This document shows positions 8,361 to 17,663 of a DNA stretch of 64,000 nt, in pieces (the stretch's first letter is position 1; the number at the start of each line of letters is the position of its first letter). Source of the stretch: Paenibacillus sp. MAEPY2 (GTDB taxonomy: Bacteria > Bacillota > Bacilli > Paenibacillales > Paenibacillaceae). The notes under the pieces are model-generated. The model did no database searches and was not told where the DNA came from. It saw only the letters and a program-made list of their open reading frames with translations. The position numbers were made by a program, and so were the translations under genes. The DNA lies in NCBI RefSeq assembly GCF_000499205.1, contig NZ_AWUK01000009.1, positions 1-64,000 on the forward strand. Direction: 5' to 3'.

Positions 8361-10703
8361 TCAGGATTGAGTCACAGCAGTTGATGACACCTTATGCTGA
8401 GCCAGATGTTTCTTCATCTTCGCTACCTCGGTTCCTGCCAGCATCATAATGCCAATTCCGTGATTGTCATTCGTCACCGTGAGCAGGTCTTTATTGTAGT
8501 ACTCTGCGGTAAAGGCATATCTTGATCCACTGCACACACCATGTACATTTCCCTGACGGTCAATTGCTTTACAGGTCAATCCGTTCCAAGCCCGCTCAGC
8601 CGCTTCAATGTAACGCGCGGGTTTATCTAACCAGCCAAAACGCACTCCCCGTGCAAAACCATAGGCAAACATCGCGGTACAGGAGGCTTCCTGGTATGTT
8701 TCCGAATCATTCAATACCTGATGCCATAATCCACCCTCTCCTTGCAGAGCTGCATATCCTTCACATAATTCATTGAAGAACGCAATTAAAGCCGGACGCT
8801 CCGGGTGCTCTGTCGGCAAAGCTTCCAATACCTCAGACAACGAAAAGAGTGTCCATCCGTTTCCCCGTCCCCACGGAATCTGTGTCGCCTGTCCATATTT
8901 GAAATCGTATACGTGAGACATGATCTTGAAATCAGGCATGAACAAATACTTCCGATACAGTAAAAATTGTCTGGCCGCTTCATCCAATGGCGACATATCC
9001 CCTGTCAGTCGGGCATACCGCACGAGAAACGGTGTGCTCATATAAAGGTCGTCTGCCCACATTGTGTTCTCGGCAAATTCTCCGATACACTCACGGTAAA
9101 ATGCACCATCTGACTGTCGTTCCAACCGGGTCAGCATAAAATCCGCAATCCGATCCGCAATAGGCAAGAACGTCGGCTCCTGACATTCTGAATAAGCCTC
9201 CAGCATCGCGGAGCCAAACGAGCCACAGTTATCTAGCATTTTCAGCATAACCAACTGCTGGTTAACCGCCGGGAAACCGTACTGCTCCCGATCCCACAAT
9301 GAGTACTCATCCATTCGAGTGCACGCCTGCACATGATCTGCGGCATAACGCGTAATATCAGGTCGCTGCAAATAACGTCCGGTCTGCAACAGACCATACA
9401 CGGTGACACCCAATGGGTAGTCCCAGCGACCATAGTTGGTCACACTGCCTACTGTCCATTTGTTACTGAGCATTGCATTTTCATAATAGGGACGTATCCA
9501 CGCATCCGGCCTGTCCAGCTGCCAATATACGCGTCCATTTTGTGCCCGATAGCTACCCGATTCTTCTGGGTTATCCTGCATTATACTTCCTTTATACACC
9601 CGATCTGTACGCATCAGATCCTGCAAATCAGGTTCGATTTCCTCCGATTTAAAAGGGCCGAGATATAACCACGACTCTCCGGAAGCTCCGTGCACACGCT
9701 GAGGAAGCTCCAGCTCCAGTTGCTCTCCATTCAGCGTTGCGTTTATAACAAAATCCCATAGCTCAGCCGTATCACTACATTCACTGCGAACCAACAGATC
9801 GTTCCGTCCAAAAGCTGCGGGTATTTCCACGTCGAATGGAGCCGCTTCCTTTAATTGCAACGCTAATTCGCTGTTCAACCATATATTCAGTGGCCCGGAA
9901 GATTGACCAGTCAAACGGATGGCGCAATCACTTGAATCCCTGTTGATTAACCGTGTCCACGCATAAATTCGCTGACCAGGAAGATGTCCGTACATTCGCT
10001 CAAGTGTCGGTTGCGTCGGCTTTTCCGCTGACCATTGCGGTTCTGGCAGCCACTCTAGTCTGTGATTCTCTTCTTTTCCGAGTAAGTTCCATTCCGGTTG
10101 ACTGTCCTCCGCTATTTCGGATGTATGGTCCAGGTTAAACGAGAACGTCTCTTCCGAATTTACAGGTTTGGAATACACCCATCCAGCCTGCCCCTGTCTC
10201 TCCTGGAAAGGAGCGAGCACATTCAGAATGCGCACTTTTCCCTCGTCCGAGCCAAACTGGCATCCAAAGCCCGCAGGTGTAGACTTCATCTCCAGCAACA
10301 ACGTATTCCAGCCTGGCTTAATGTCGATTCCCAACTTCACGGTCGCGTCCAGGCTGATCTCATCCATTACCGTGGAGCGATATACCAATTGCTCGTTAAA
10401 ATAGAAGCGAACCGGTCCATAACAGCGGACTAGCACATCCAGATTTCGATCTTCATCCCCCCAAACCAGCGCTGCAGCGTAGGAAACCTGACCTTTTGAG
10501 GCATCAGGGAAGCGATTATTCAAATTCAGATCATACAGACCTTTTTCGTTTTGTAAAATACCAGACTTCTGGAATACCCGATATACAAAATCAGCCTGCG
10601 CATTGGCCCCAATATACCTCTCAGCCAGTACCTTCAGCACCTGATCCTGATCTTCCCCGAATCGATAATACATGCTCTGCGGTTCACTAAAATACGTTGT
10701 CAT
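8361..10703 (-). CDS. GH88/GH105-type unsaturated glycuronyl hydrolase with large N-terminal region
   Basis: A protein of about 780 residues. Its last 400 residues are an (alpha/alpha)6-barrel of the YteR/YesR kind that removes 4,5-unsaturated uronic acids from lyase products of pectin or rhamnogalacturonan. Visible landmarks are the MWADDLYMSTPFLVRYARLTG-like catalytic Asp region and the GRGNGWTLFSLSEVLEAL segment. The first 400 residues are beta-rich and not a standard part of the family. No signal peptide is seen, so it should act on imported oligosaccharides. The frame stays open to a TTG at 10823, but that has no ribosome binding site; ATG at 10703 with AGAGAGGG upstream is preferred. 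It is transcribed separately from the ABC operon, with its own cre site. Confidence 0.85.
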   Translation of the reverse strand: MTTYFSEPQSMYYRFGEDQDQVLKVLAERYIGANAQADFVYRVFQKSGILQNEKGLYDLNLNNRFPDASKGQVSYAAALVWGDEDRNLDVLVRCYGPVRFYFNEQLVYRSTVMDEISLDATVKLGIDIKPGWNTLLLEMKSTPAGFGCQFGSDEGKVRILNVLAPFQERQGQAGWVYSKPVNSEETFSFNLDHTSEIAEDSQPEWNLLGKEENHRLEWLPEPQWSAEKPTQPTLERMYGHLPGQRIYAWTRLINRDSSDCAIRLTGQSSGPLNIWLNSELALQLKEAAPFDVEIPAAFGRNDLLVRSECSDTAELWDFVINATLNGEQLELELPQRVHGASGESWLYLGPFKSEEIEPDLQDLMRTDRVYKGSIMQDNPEESGSYRAQNGRVYWQLDRPDAWIRPYYENAMLSNKWTVGSVTNYGRWDYPLGVTVYGLLQTGRYLQRPDITRYAADHVQACTRMDEYSLWDREQYGFPAVNQQLVMLKMLDNCGSFGSAMLEAYSECQEPTFLPIADRIADFMLTRLERQSDGAFYRECIGEFAENTMWADDLYMSTPFLVRYARLTGDMSPLDEAARQFLLYRKYLFMPDFKIMSHVYDFKYGQATQIPWGRGNGWTLFSLSEVLEALPTEHPERPALIAFFNELCEGYAALQGEGGLWHQVLNDSETYQEASCTAMFAYGFARGVRFGWLDKPARYIEAAERAWNGLTCKAIDRQGNVHGVCSGSRYAFTAEYYNKDLLTVTNDNHGIGIMMLAGTEVAKMKKHLAQHKVSSTAVTQS

Positions 10704-10859
10704 TGAATGCCCACATCCCTCTCTGTTATCATACAGGGTATAGCGCTTAACCTTTGTGAGAATTTCCCTTGTTGAAGGGTCACGATGGCTTGTTACCTTC
10801 AGAACAGGCGAATAATAATCCAAGTATAACTGACATGCTCTATAGTGGCTACAGATTTT

Positions 10860-10874
10860 TGATTGCGCTTACAA
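10860..10874 (-). promoter_or_regulatory. cre site upstream of the glycuronyl hydrolase
   Basis: Minus-strand TTGTAAGCGCAATCA matches the cre consensus WTGNAANCGNWNNCW at all fixed positions and sits about 157 bp upstream of the chosen start. With the identical core (TTGTAAGCG) upstream of the binding-protein gene it indicates common carbon catabolite control of both transcripts. Confidence 0.75.
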
Positions 10875-10914
10875 ATAAATAATTGTGTTTTCAGTCTGAC
10901 GGTAAAACAATACA

Positions 10915-10938
10915 ACGGACTACATCGTTGTAGTCCGT
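10915..10938. repeat. perfect 10-bp inverted repeat upstream of the hydrolase cre
   Basis: ACGGACTACA and TGTAGTCCGT pair exactly around a 4-base loop. It could be a terminator of a minus-strand transcript (followed there by TGTATTGTTTT) or a regulator site for the hydrolase promoter. The upstream gene already has a good terminator at 11042-11098, which slightly favours a regulatory role. The rest of 10939-11041 is featureless. Confidence 0.5.
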
Positions 10939-11041
10939 CTCATTTAAATTGCACTTATCCGAAAATGTCAAAGTTATAGAGGGGCTCTGAACCGATTCTG
11001 AACAAACATGAGTCTTTTGCATACCAGTCTGCCAAAGGCTG

Positions 11042-11098
11042 AAAAAAAAACCTCCGACTGCACTTTCCTTTAAGGTAGTGAGCGGAGGCTTTCGTTTT
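11042..11098 (-). terminator. intrinsic terminator of the phosphatase-fold gene
   Basis: On the minus strand a GCCTCCGCTCACT arm pairs imperfectly with AGTGCAGTCGGAGG and is followed directly by nine T residues. It lies about 40-95 bp beyond the stop of the 11136-11954 gene. Confidence 0.8.
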
Positions 11099-11135
11099 CA
11101 TTTTGATAAAAATCGTGTACAAGAGTGTCTTCGTG

Positions 11136-11954
11136 TTATATTTCCACTGCTACGCCGTAATGGTCAGAGACCACAGGGCCGTTCTTTCCATTGAGAACCA
11201 CAGTCGACGACTTCGCCTGTACAGGTCGGTTGGAGAAAATATAATCTATACGCAGATCGCGTTTATGATCCGCCCAGCCAGCAATGGCTTTGACCACAGT
11301 TGCACCGTCATCCTTTTGCAAAGCTGTTGTGTACAGGTCATTCCAGCCTTTGCCAATCATGTAGTCGTATCCTTCCCCGCGGACTTCTGCCACATTATTA
11401 AAGTCACCCATAATATACAACGGCTGGTCCATGTATGGAGCGAGCTTGCTCTCGGTCAGTTCCCACTGGCCCTTAAAAGGTTCCTGATCATCATTCCACC
11501 AGTTATAATGGCCATTCACAAACCAAGTCGCTTCACCTTCAACCACTGTCTGTATTCCGACAATTTTGCGTGTCCGGTAGTTGTCATAATCCCTCATGTG
11601 GGATACATATTCACCAAAAGCCTGTGAGATCGGTGTCCGGCTCAGGATCGCCAAACCTTCATCGTATATGCTAAATCCTACATGGGTCGGAATCCATGTC
11701 CAGTAATATTGCTCAGATAGCTGCCGGAGCAGAACGTAGGCATAATTATCTTTTTTAATAACAGCTTCGGAATCCGCGGCAAAATAATGTTTCAGTTCCT
11801 CGGCGGAAAGCATCTCCTCCTGCATGGATTGATTGACCTCCTGCAGAGATATCACATCGAATTGATGTGTATTGATAAAATCAGCCAGCTGACTAATCTT
11901 GTTCAATTGATCCTCTTCCACCCAAGCATGTGTATTTAACGTAAGTATTTTCAT
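11136..11954 (-). CDS. endonuclease/exonuclease/phosphatase-fold hydrolase
   Basis: A 272-residue metal-dependent hydrolase of the EEP superfamily. Visible signature positions are LTLNTHAW at the N terminus, the metal-binding ISLQEVNQ, GHYNWW, MGDFNN, DYIF and the C-terminal SDHYGVAVEI. The family includes DNases, sphingomyelinases and sugar phosphatases such as the enterococcal maltose-6'-phosphate phosphatase; the absence of a signal peptide and the sugar-rich surroundings make a small phosphate ester as plausible as DNA. An in-frame start 22 codons upstream is rejected because ATG 11954 has AGGAGAG 5 bp before it. Single-gene unit with its own terminator. Confidence 0.85.
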   Translation of the reverse strand: MKILTLNTHAWVEEDQLNKISQLADFINTHQFDVISLQEVNQSMQEEMLSAEELKHYFAADSEAVIKKDNYAYVLLRQLSEQYYWTWIPTHVGFSIYDEGLAILSRTPISQAFGEYVSHMRDYDNYRTRKIVGIQTVVEGEATWFVNGHYNWWNDDQEPFKGQWELTESKLAPYMDQPLYIMGDFNNVAEVRGEGYDYMIGKGWNDLYTTALQKDDGATVVKAIAGWADHKRDLRIDYIFSNRPVQAKSSTVVLNGKNGPVVSDHYGVAVEI

Positions 11955-12233
11955 ATGCTCTCTCCTGTTGATTGAAATTTGGTCGGCGTCCCGCCTGCAT
12001 TGTTCCTGAAAGGAATACATACCCTAAGCATACACAATACGAGGCTTTTTCGCATGGTTTCTGGTAGAAAGTAGAGAACAGTACTCTTGGATTTGCCTTG
12101 TCAAAAAGTCTCTTCCAAGTTCTCAGAACCGATGCACGGAGCACACGATAACTGATATGATGGATATATGAAATGTACACCATTACGTCAAGACGTGGTG
12201 ATAACTGAACCTATGATTTCCCCAGGAGATGGA

Positions 12234-14003
12234 ATGATGAACATACCTAATGACATGAAAATGGATGATGCGCAGTGGCAACAGCTGATCAGGCAGGTCG
12301 CGGAACATTTTAACAACCTGACGATTATGCGCGGATTTCAATATTATAAGCAGAAACGCGTCGGACCATTAGCCTACACCGAACAAAATGGGATTTTGGC
12401 TGAAGTGCAAGGCTCAAATGACTATCAGGTAACCCTGAGCTTGCCATCGCTGAACACCAGTCACTGTACCTGTCCAGTTGGTTCTCGTTGCAAACATATG
12501 ATAGCCGTTCTAATGGGTTACGCGGAGCAACTGGGGCGACCGGTACACGGCATTGTGAACGCCCACTCCAGTACGGCACTGAAACAGGCTCCAAAGCCTG
12601 TTGCTATAGCAACTCCGGGACGTTCCGATTACACTTCACACGAAGAGGATCTTACCATCCCTGATAATCAGTATAGCCAGATCAAGGAACGGGCAACAGA
12701 CCTTGCCGAACTTGAGATTGCGGAATGGCATGAACTGTTTCGGGCATGCCTCAAACGATTAGGAACGGGCACGCCAAGTACATCGTATGTGCAGGCCGCA
12801 GCGGACGAGCTCTATTCGGTCAAACCTAAGCTGTCCGCTGGCATGGACCAGTTATTTGAGCTGCATGTTCAGTTATACCTAATTCGTTTCTGTGTGCCTG
12901 GCCGCAATTCAATCACACATACCCCTGTGTATCTGAGCTATCCTGCACAACTTGCTGTGGATGCGCTCCAGAAAGGGTTGGAACAGATCCTTAGCCGTCC
13001 GCTGGATCTCTCCGGTCTGAATGGTACGAAGCTTGAACAGCACTGGAATCGGCTTGAGGAAACCTCTGCGTACCTGCGTACGCAGATGATATCCGAGACA
13101 TCCAGCATGATGTTCTTTACGCCAATCTATCGACAGCTTTGGTTAAACTGGATCGTACCTCACCTTCAGGAAAACCGGAAAACGCTGGAGTCAGAGTTGG
13201 AGTTTCTACACGAAATGGAGAACGGCCTGACTGCTGCTTCCAAACCGGATAAACCTGGTGAGAGCGTGCTGAGCGTAGCAAATCTGACCGCAAACGGGAG
13301 CGGTGCGCCGATTAAGTCGATCACCCTGCCCTTGCCATTGGTGTTGGCACAGAGCTGGATGTATTTCCATTTGGGACAAGATGAACAGGCTTGGCAGCGA
13401 TTAATTAGCGGAAGCTCGGCATATGGCATCCCGCCGGAGCACCTGCTGCATTTTCTTCACGTACTTGCAGATTCCTCCGACTGGAAACGGCTGGGCGAGT
13501 GGTTAGTGCAGCTCGGACCTCTGCTCGCGAACCGTCGAAACTCCCCTCTGAATGATTACATGCAGTTGTGGGACACAGCCATTCATCATCTGCCTGATGT
13601 AGAGCACCGCATGTGGGACACACTGGTCAGCATGCTCCCTCATTCCCGTCCGGCTTATGAAGAAGCGATGCATTCCCGGGGACAGTGGCGGCGATGGATG
13701 GATTTTCAACTGAGCACGGAGACAGAGCCACTTGAATTCCGTGTCGCTGTGCTACAGCCGATTGAGAAGGAAGCACCCGAATTACTGCTTCCTTTCTACC
13801 ATCAGGCAGTGGATCGTTATATTGGGCACAAAAACAGGGACGGTTACAAAGCAGCAGTGAAGCTGTTGAAGCGGCTGTCCAAAATTTATAAAAAATTGAA
13901 GCAGGAAGAGCACTGGGAGCAGTTTATCACCACATTGGCCGTTCGCAATAGCCGACTGCGCGCCCTGCAGGAAGAGCTTCGGAAAGGTAAGTTGATCTCA
14001 TGA
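12234..14003 (+). CDS. ywqB: SWIM zinc-finger protein, YwqB-like
   Basis: A protein of 589 residues. Near the N terminus is a SWIM zinc motif C-x-C-x5-C-x-H (C78, C80, C86, H88 counted from ATG 12234, in CTCPVGSRCKHM). The rest is helical and without a known catalytic motif. In B. subtilis a SWIM protein (YwqB) is encoded next to a SNF2 ATPase (YwqA), and the same pairing is seen here with a 4-bp ATGA overlap, which suggests the two form a DNA-acting complex. The frame is open from 12168, but AGGAG lies 5 bp before ATG 12234, so that start is preferred; ATG 12237 is equally possible. Confidence 0.88.
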   Translation: MMNIPNDMKMDDAQWQQLIRQVAEHFNNLTIMRGFQYYKQKRVGPLAYTEQNGILAEVQGSNDYQVTLSLPSLNTSHCTCPVGSRCKHMIAVLMGYAEQLGRPVHGIVNAHSSTALKQAPKPVAIATPGRSDYTSHEEDLTIPDNQYSQIKERATDLAELEIAEWHELFRACLKRLGTGTPSTSYVQAAADELYSVKPKLSAGMDQLFELHVQLYLIRFCVPGRNSITHTPVYLSYPAQLAVDALQKGLEQILSRPLDLSGLNGTKLEQHWNRLEETSAYLRTQMISETSSMMFFTPIYRQLWLNWIVPHLQENRKTLESELEFLHEMENGLTAASKPDKPGESVLSVANLTANGSGAPIKSITLPLPLVLAQSWMYFHLGQDEQAWQRLISGSSAYGIPPEHLLHFLHVLADSSDWKRLGEWLVQLGPLLANRRNSPLNDYMQLWDTAIHHLPDVEHRMWDTLVSMLPHSRPAYEEAMHSRGQWRRWMDFQLSTETEPLEFRVAVLQPIEKEAPELLLPFYHQAVDRYIGHKNRDGYKAAVKLLKRLSKIYKKLKQEEHWEQFITTLAVRNSRLRALQEELRKGKLIS

Positions 14004-17000
14004 GCCTAATGCACCCTTACACCGAAACGATTGAGGTCCATGTTGCATTGACCGGATACGGGGATGCCCTGTTCTATGGAGCGCTGAACACCCATCATTT
14101 TGTAACAGGACAATCGCTTAAGCAGCGATTATTTGCTTGGCATGCCCCTTCCTTCTACGGAACAGAACTGGAAACGAGACAGCTTGAAGAGATTGAACTG
14201 GTTGTACTGCCTGCGGAAGAAGTCATTCCTTTCTTCAGCGAAATGCACACCCTGCTTCATATTGAATGGAACTGGGATGAGCAGGCAGATCATTTGATCC
14301 GGTTGGCCCCGGTACTTGCAGCGTCGATTGAAAATCGTAAATACATCCCCAGCTTCACCGCATTTCGTTCAGGACAACTGCAATGGACCTGGGACCCGGA
14401 CAGCCTGAAAAAGCAGGATCGAACCGCTCTTGGCAAAGCCCTGGAACAGTCGGATGAGAGCTACGCTGAAGGGCTGAGCGCTGCTTATTCGGCCTCCGTA
14501 TTCCAACGATGGTACAGCACGGAGGAAGCCGCTACCGATCTGCGACGCGAATTCCCGCAGTTGTTTCCACAAAGCGGAACGACTCCGCAAACAGCCGGCA
14601 TGGATGCACAATCCTGGCTGGTGTCCATCGGCTGGAAAGCAGACGCAGCCCCATTCCGTCCGCTCCTGCAATTGCTGGAACCGGAGGAGGATGAACCGGC
14701 ATGGCGGCTGCGGCTGGTATTGCAGAATAAACTGGATGCAGCCGTATTGGTTCCCGTGCGGCTGGATTCACGCGGTCGGTTGGAAGGTGAATGGCCAGAT
14801 GTGTGGACGCCGTTCATCCTTGATCGTTCGGCAGGATGGCTGGAGCAATTGCGAGCACATCTGCCCCGAATTCGCCGCTCCATCAGCGGCAGCCGGGATG
14901 TACTCAGTGATCCATTGGGAGATCAGGATGCCTGGCAGTTCCTGACGCAAGACAGCGGACGACTGCTCGAAGCCGGCTGGCAAGTGCTGCTTCCGGGTTG
15001 GTGGGAAGCTGCACGCAAGAAGAAACCCAAGCTGCGCGCCAAAGTGAAACCGGAGGAAGGCAGTGATCGGGGACAGTCGTTCTTCGGACTGGACTCAATC
15101 ATTCATTTTGACTGGCGGATTGCGATCGGGGATACGGATCTTAGCGAGGAAGAATTCGCTGACCTCGTTGCACGTAATGAACGGCTGGTCCGTTTCCGAG
15201 GGGAATGGGTTCCCCTCGACCCTGCCTTGCTTGAGCAGATTCGTCGGGCCATGGGCGGTGTAGATCAGGAACAGGGCCTGTCGTTTCAGGATATTTTGCA
15301 CCTGCACCTGCTGCACAACGAGCAGCGCGAATATCGTAACCAGAAGCGCAAGGAAGGACAGGAAGATCAGGAAGAGGAACAGCCTCAATCCAGCGAGAAC
15401 ATTCGACTTGAGGTGGAACTGAACGAACACCTGAACCGGGTCATCGCACAGCTTGGCGGCGGGCAAGGCGGCGCTCCTTCCCTGCCGGTTCCGGCAGGAT
15501 TGCATGCTGAGCTGCGTTCTTATCAGAAGGAAGGCTTCGCCTGGCTTGGATTCCTGCGCAGATTCGGTCTCGGAGCTTGTCTTGCGGACGACATGGGACT
15601 CGGAAAAACGATTCAGTTCATTACGTATTTGCTGCATCTCAAAGAGCATGAGCAGCGCTTACCTGGACAGGCCCCAGCCCTTCTCGTCTGCCCGACTTCC
15701 GTGCTCGGAAACTGGCAAAAAGAGATTAGCCGCTTTGCTCCCTCTATTAATGTCAGTCTGCATTATGGAGCTCGCAGACTGAGCGGAGAGGAATTCCAGG
15801 CACAGACTGAAGAGGTGGATATCATCATTACCTCCTATGCAACAGCTACGCTGGATCAGGAAATGTTGCAGTCGTATACGTGGGCATCGATCTGTCTGGA
15901 TGAAGCGCAGAATATTAAAAATGCTCAAACGAAGCAATCCATGGCGGTGCGCAGCTTCCCTGCAAAACACCGTATTGCACTGACAGGTACACCGATTGAA
16001 AATCGACTGTCCGAGCTGTGGTCCATCTATGATTTTATTAATCCAGGCTATCTGGGTAGCGCTAGGGCATTCCAAACTCGGTTTATCAGTGCGATCGAGA
16101 AGGATAAGGACGAGCAGCGCATGCAGGATTTGCAGCAGCTGGTAAAACCATTTATGCTTCGCCGCAAGAAAAAAGATCCGAATATTCAACTCGATCTGCC
16201 GGATAAAAACGAAATGAAAACTTATATTCACCTTACGGGTGAACAAAGTGCCCTGTATGACCAGTCCGTTCAAGAACTGATGGACAAAATGAAAGAGCTG
16301 GAAGGCATTAAGCGCAAAGGCGCCATTCTCTCTGCCTTAACCCAGCTTAAACAGTTATGTGACCATCCTTTGCTGCTGACCAAAGAAGCCTTACCCGAGA
16401 CGATCTCCTCGGAAGGCTCTGTAACAACATACGACCTGTACAGTCCTCAGGACATGGCCATGCTGATCAGCCGCTCTGCGAAGCTGGAACGACTGATGGA
16501 ACTGGTCCGCGAACTGCGGGACGAGGGCGAGCGCTGTCTGATTTTCACCCAATACATCGGCATGGGACAGATGCTGCAGCAGGTATTGAGACAAGAGTTG
16601 CAGGAGCCTGTGCTGTATCTGCATGGGGGTACGTCCAAGACAGCAAGGGATCGCATGATTGAGGAGTTTCAGTCCCGGACGTTGCCTGCGACAGAGCAGC
16701 CATCGGTCTTTATTCTGTCCATCAAGGCAGGCGGCGTGGGCTTGAACCTGACCGCAGCGAATCATGTATTCCATTTTGACCGCTGGTGGAACCCTGCCGT
16801 GGAAAATCAGGCTACGGACCGCGCCTATCGGATGGGACAGACGAAGGATGTGCAGGTACACAAGTTCATCTCACTGGGCACACTCGAAGAACGCATTGAC
16901 GAGATGCTGGAGAGTAAGCAGCAGCTCAGTGACAATATTATCACCAGCTCCGAAAACTGGATTACGGAGCTATCGACGGATGAGCTGCAGGATCTGTTCA

Positions 17001-17026
17001 CCCGGCGCCGCGACTGGTCGGGTTAA
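14000..17026 (+). CDS. ywqA: SNF2/SWI2-family ATPase (helicase-like), YwqA-like
   Basis: A 1008-residue ATPase. The first half (1-500) is a bacterial SNF2-associated region. The motor follows: Walker A in DDMGLGKTIQF (about 530-540), DEAQ box near 634 in LDEAQNIKN, motif III LTGTPIENRLSELWSIYDF, and the second RecA lobe with LIFTQYIGMGQML, GGVGLNLTAANHV and the arginine-finger region QATDRAYRMGQ. It lacks an obvious nuclease domain. Such proteins translocate on double-stranded DNA and remodel protein-DNA or transcription complexes. Start ATG overlaps the stop of the SWIM gene (ATGA), so stoichiometric synthesis is expected. Confidence 0.93.
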   Translation: MSLMHPYTETIEVHVALTGYGDALFYGALNTHHFVTGQSLKQRLFAWHAPSFYGTELETRQLEEIELVVLPAEEVIPFFSEMHTLLHIEWNWDEQADHLIRLAPVLAASIENRKYIPSFTAFRSGQLQWTWDPDSLKKQDRTALGKALEQSDESYAEGLSAAYSASVFQRWYSTEEAATDLRREFPQLFPQSGTTPQTAGMDAQSWLVSIGWKADAAPFRPLLQLLEPEEDEPAWRLRLVLQNKLDAAVLVPVRLDSRGRLEGEWPDVWTPFILDRSAGWLEQLRAHLPRIRRSISGSRDVLSDPLGDQDAWQFLTQDSGRLLEAGWQVLLPGWWEAARKKKPKLRAKVKPEEGSDRGQSFFGLDSIIHFDWRIAIGDTDLSEEEFADLVARNERLVRFRGEWVPLDPALLEQIRRAMGGVDQEQGLSFQDILHLHLLHNEQREYRNQKRKEGQEDQEEEQPQSSENIRLEVELNEHLNRVIAQLGGGQGGAPSLPVPAGLHAELRSYQKEGFAWLGFLRRFGLGACLADDMGLGKTIQFITYLLHLKEHEQRLPGQAPALLVCPTSVLGNWQKEISRFAPSINVSLHYGARRLSGEEFQAQTEEVDIIITSYATATLDQEMLQSYTWASICLDEAQNIKNAQTKQSMAVRSFPAKHRIALTGTPIENRLSELWSIYDFINPGYLGSARAFQTRFISAIEKDKDEQRMQDLQQLVKPFMLRRKKKDPNIQLDLPDKNEMKTYIHLTGEQSALYDQSVQELMDKMKELEGIKRKGAILSALTQLKQLCDHPLLLTKEALPETISSEGSVTTYDLYSPQDMAMLISRSAKLERLMELVRELRDEGERCLIFTQYIGMGQMLQQVLRQELQEPVLYLHGGTSKTARDRMIEEFQSRTLPATEQPSVFILSIKAGGVGLNLTAANHVFHFDRWWNPAVENQATDRAYRMGQTKDVQVHKFISLGTLEERIDEMLESKQQLSDNIITSSENWITELSTDELQDLFTRRRDWSG

Positions 17027-17076
17027 CTCCAGATTAGATTGATGCAACATTCGTAACCCTGTAAATCGTAAAATAC

Positions 17077-17121
17077 AAAAAGAGCGAAGTGTCGGAAATG
17101 AATTCCGCCTTCGCTCTTTTT
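17077..17121. terminator. bidirectional terminator between ywqA and the secreted protein gene
   Basis: Perfect 13-base arms AAAAAGAGCGAAG and CTTCGCTCTTTTT flank a 19-nt loop that itself contains GGAA/TTCC. A/T tails on both sides let it serve the plus-strand ywqA and the converging minus-strand gene. Confidence 0.85.
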
Positions 17122-17192
17122 GTACCTTAACCCTTGACCTTTCACTTGCAGGCCTTCAATGGTTAGGGTTGCTTTAGTAAGATGATTCCATT

Positions 17193-17663
17193 CTAGCGCA
17201 TATTTCCGATGATGGATGATCTTGAATCTTGCATTTTTTTGATGAAGTTAGTCATCACATCAAAAGCTTCATTGCGTTTGTTGGACAAAGACTGCAGACG
17301 CAGCATATCCATTTGTTGAGAACTGCTCAACGCATCGATTTTGCTCTTCAAGGTTTGCACTTGGGAAGCATCCCCGCTCTGAATGGCCGCTTGCAATTGT
17401 GCGTTCAGCTCTGCGATCGTTTGATTGCGATTTTGAACTTCTTGAATTTGCGACTGCAATTGGCTATCCAGCAATTTGGCGCGTTCTTGCTGAACCATCA
17501 TCAAAGCTGTTTCGATGTCCATACTGCTCAGATCAATGCTTGCAATGGAAGACACCACCGGGCTTGCCACAGGTGCACTTGCTGCAGAAGCAGAAGTTAC
17601 AACTGATACAGCTGCGATGGCAGCAACAACCGTGGAAGAAATCAATTTGCCTGATTTGTTCAT
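17193..17663 (-). CDS. secreted coiled-coil protein of unknown function
   Basis: A 156-residue exported protein. Residues 1-29 form a Sec signal peptide (KSGKLI, then a hydrophobic AAIAAV core, ending near ASA-AS). After an Ala/Pro/Val-rich stretch, residues about 45-150 are Gln/Leu-rich with heptad spacing (LLDSQLQSQIQEVQNRNQ; LNAQLQAAIQSGD), typical of a coiled coil. I recognise no family. GTG 17672 is also in frame, but AGGAGGT is correctly placed only for ATG 17663. It is transcribed divergently from the ECF sigma operon and may be a target of it, though no matching promoter was identified. Confidence 0.75.
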   Translation of the reverse strand: MNKSGKLISSTVVAAIAAVSVVTSASAASAPVASPVVSSIASIDLSSMDIETALMMVQQERAKLLDSQLQSQIQEVQNRNQTIAELNAQLQAAIQSGDASQVQTLKSKIDALSSSQQMDMLRLQSLSNKRNEAFDVMTNFIKKMQDSRSSIIGNMR

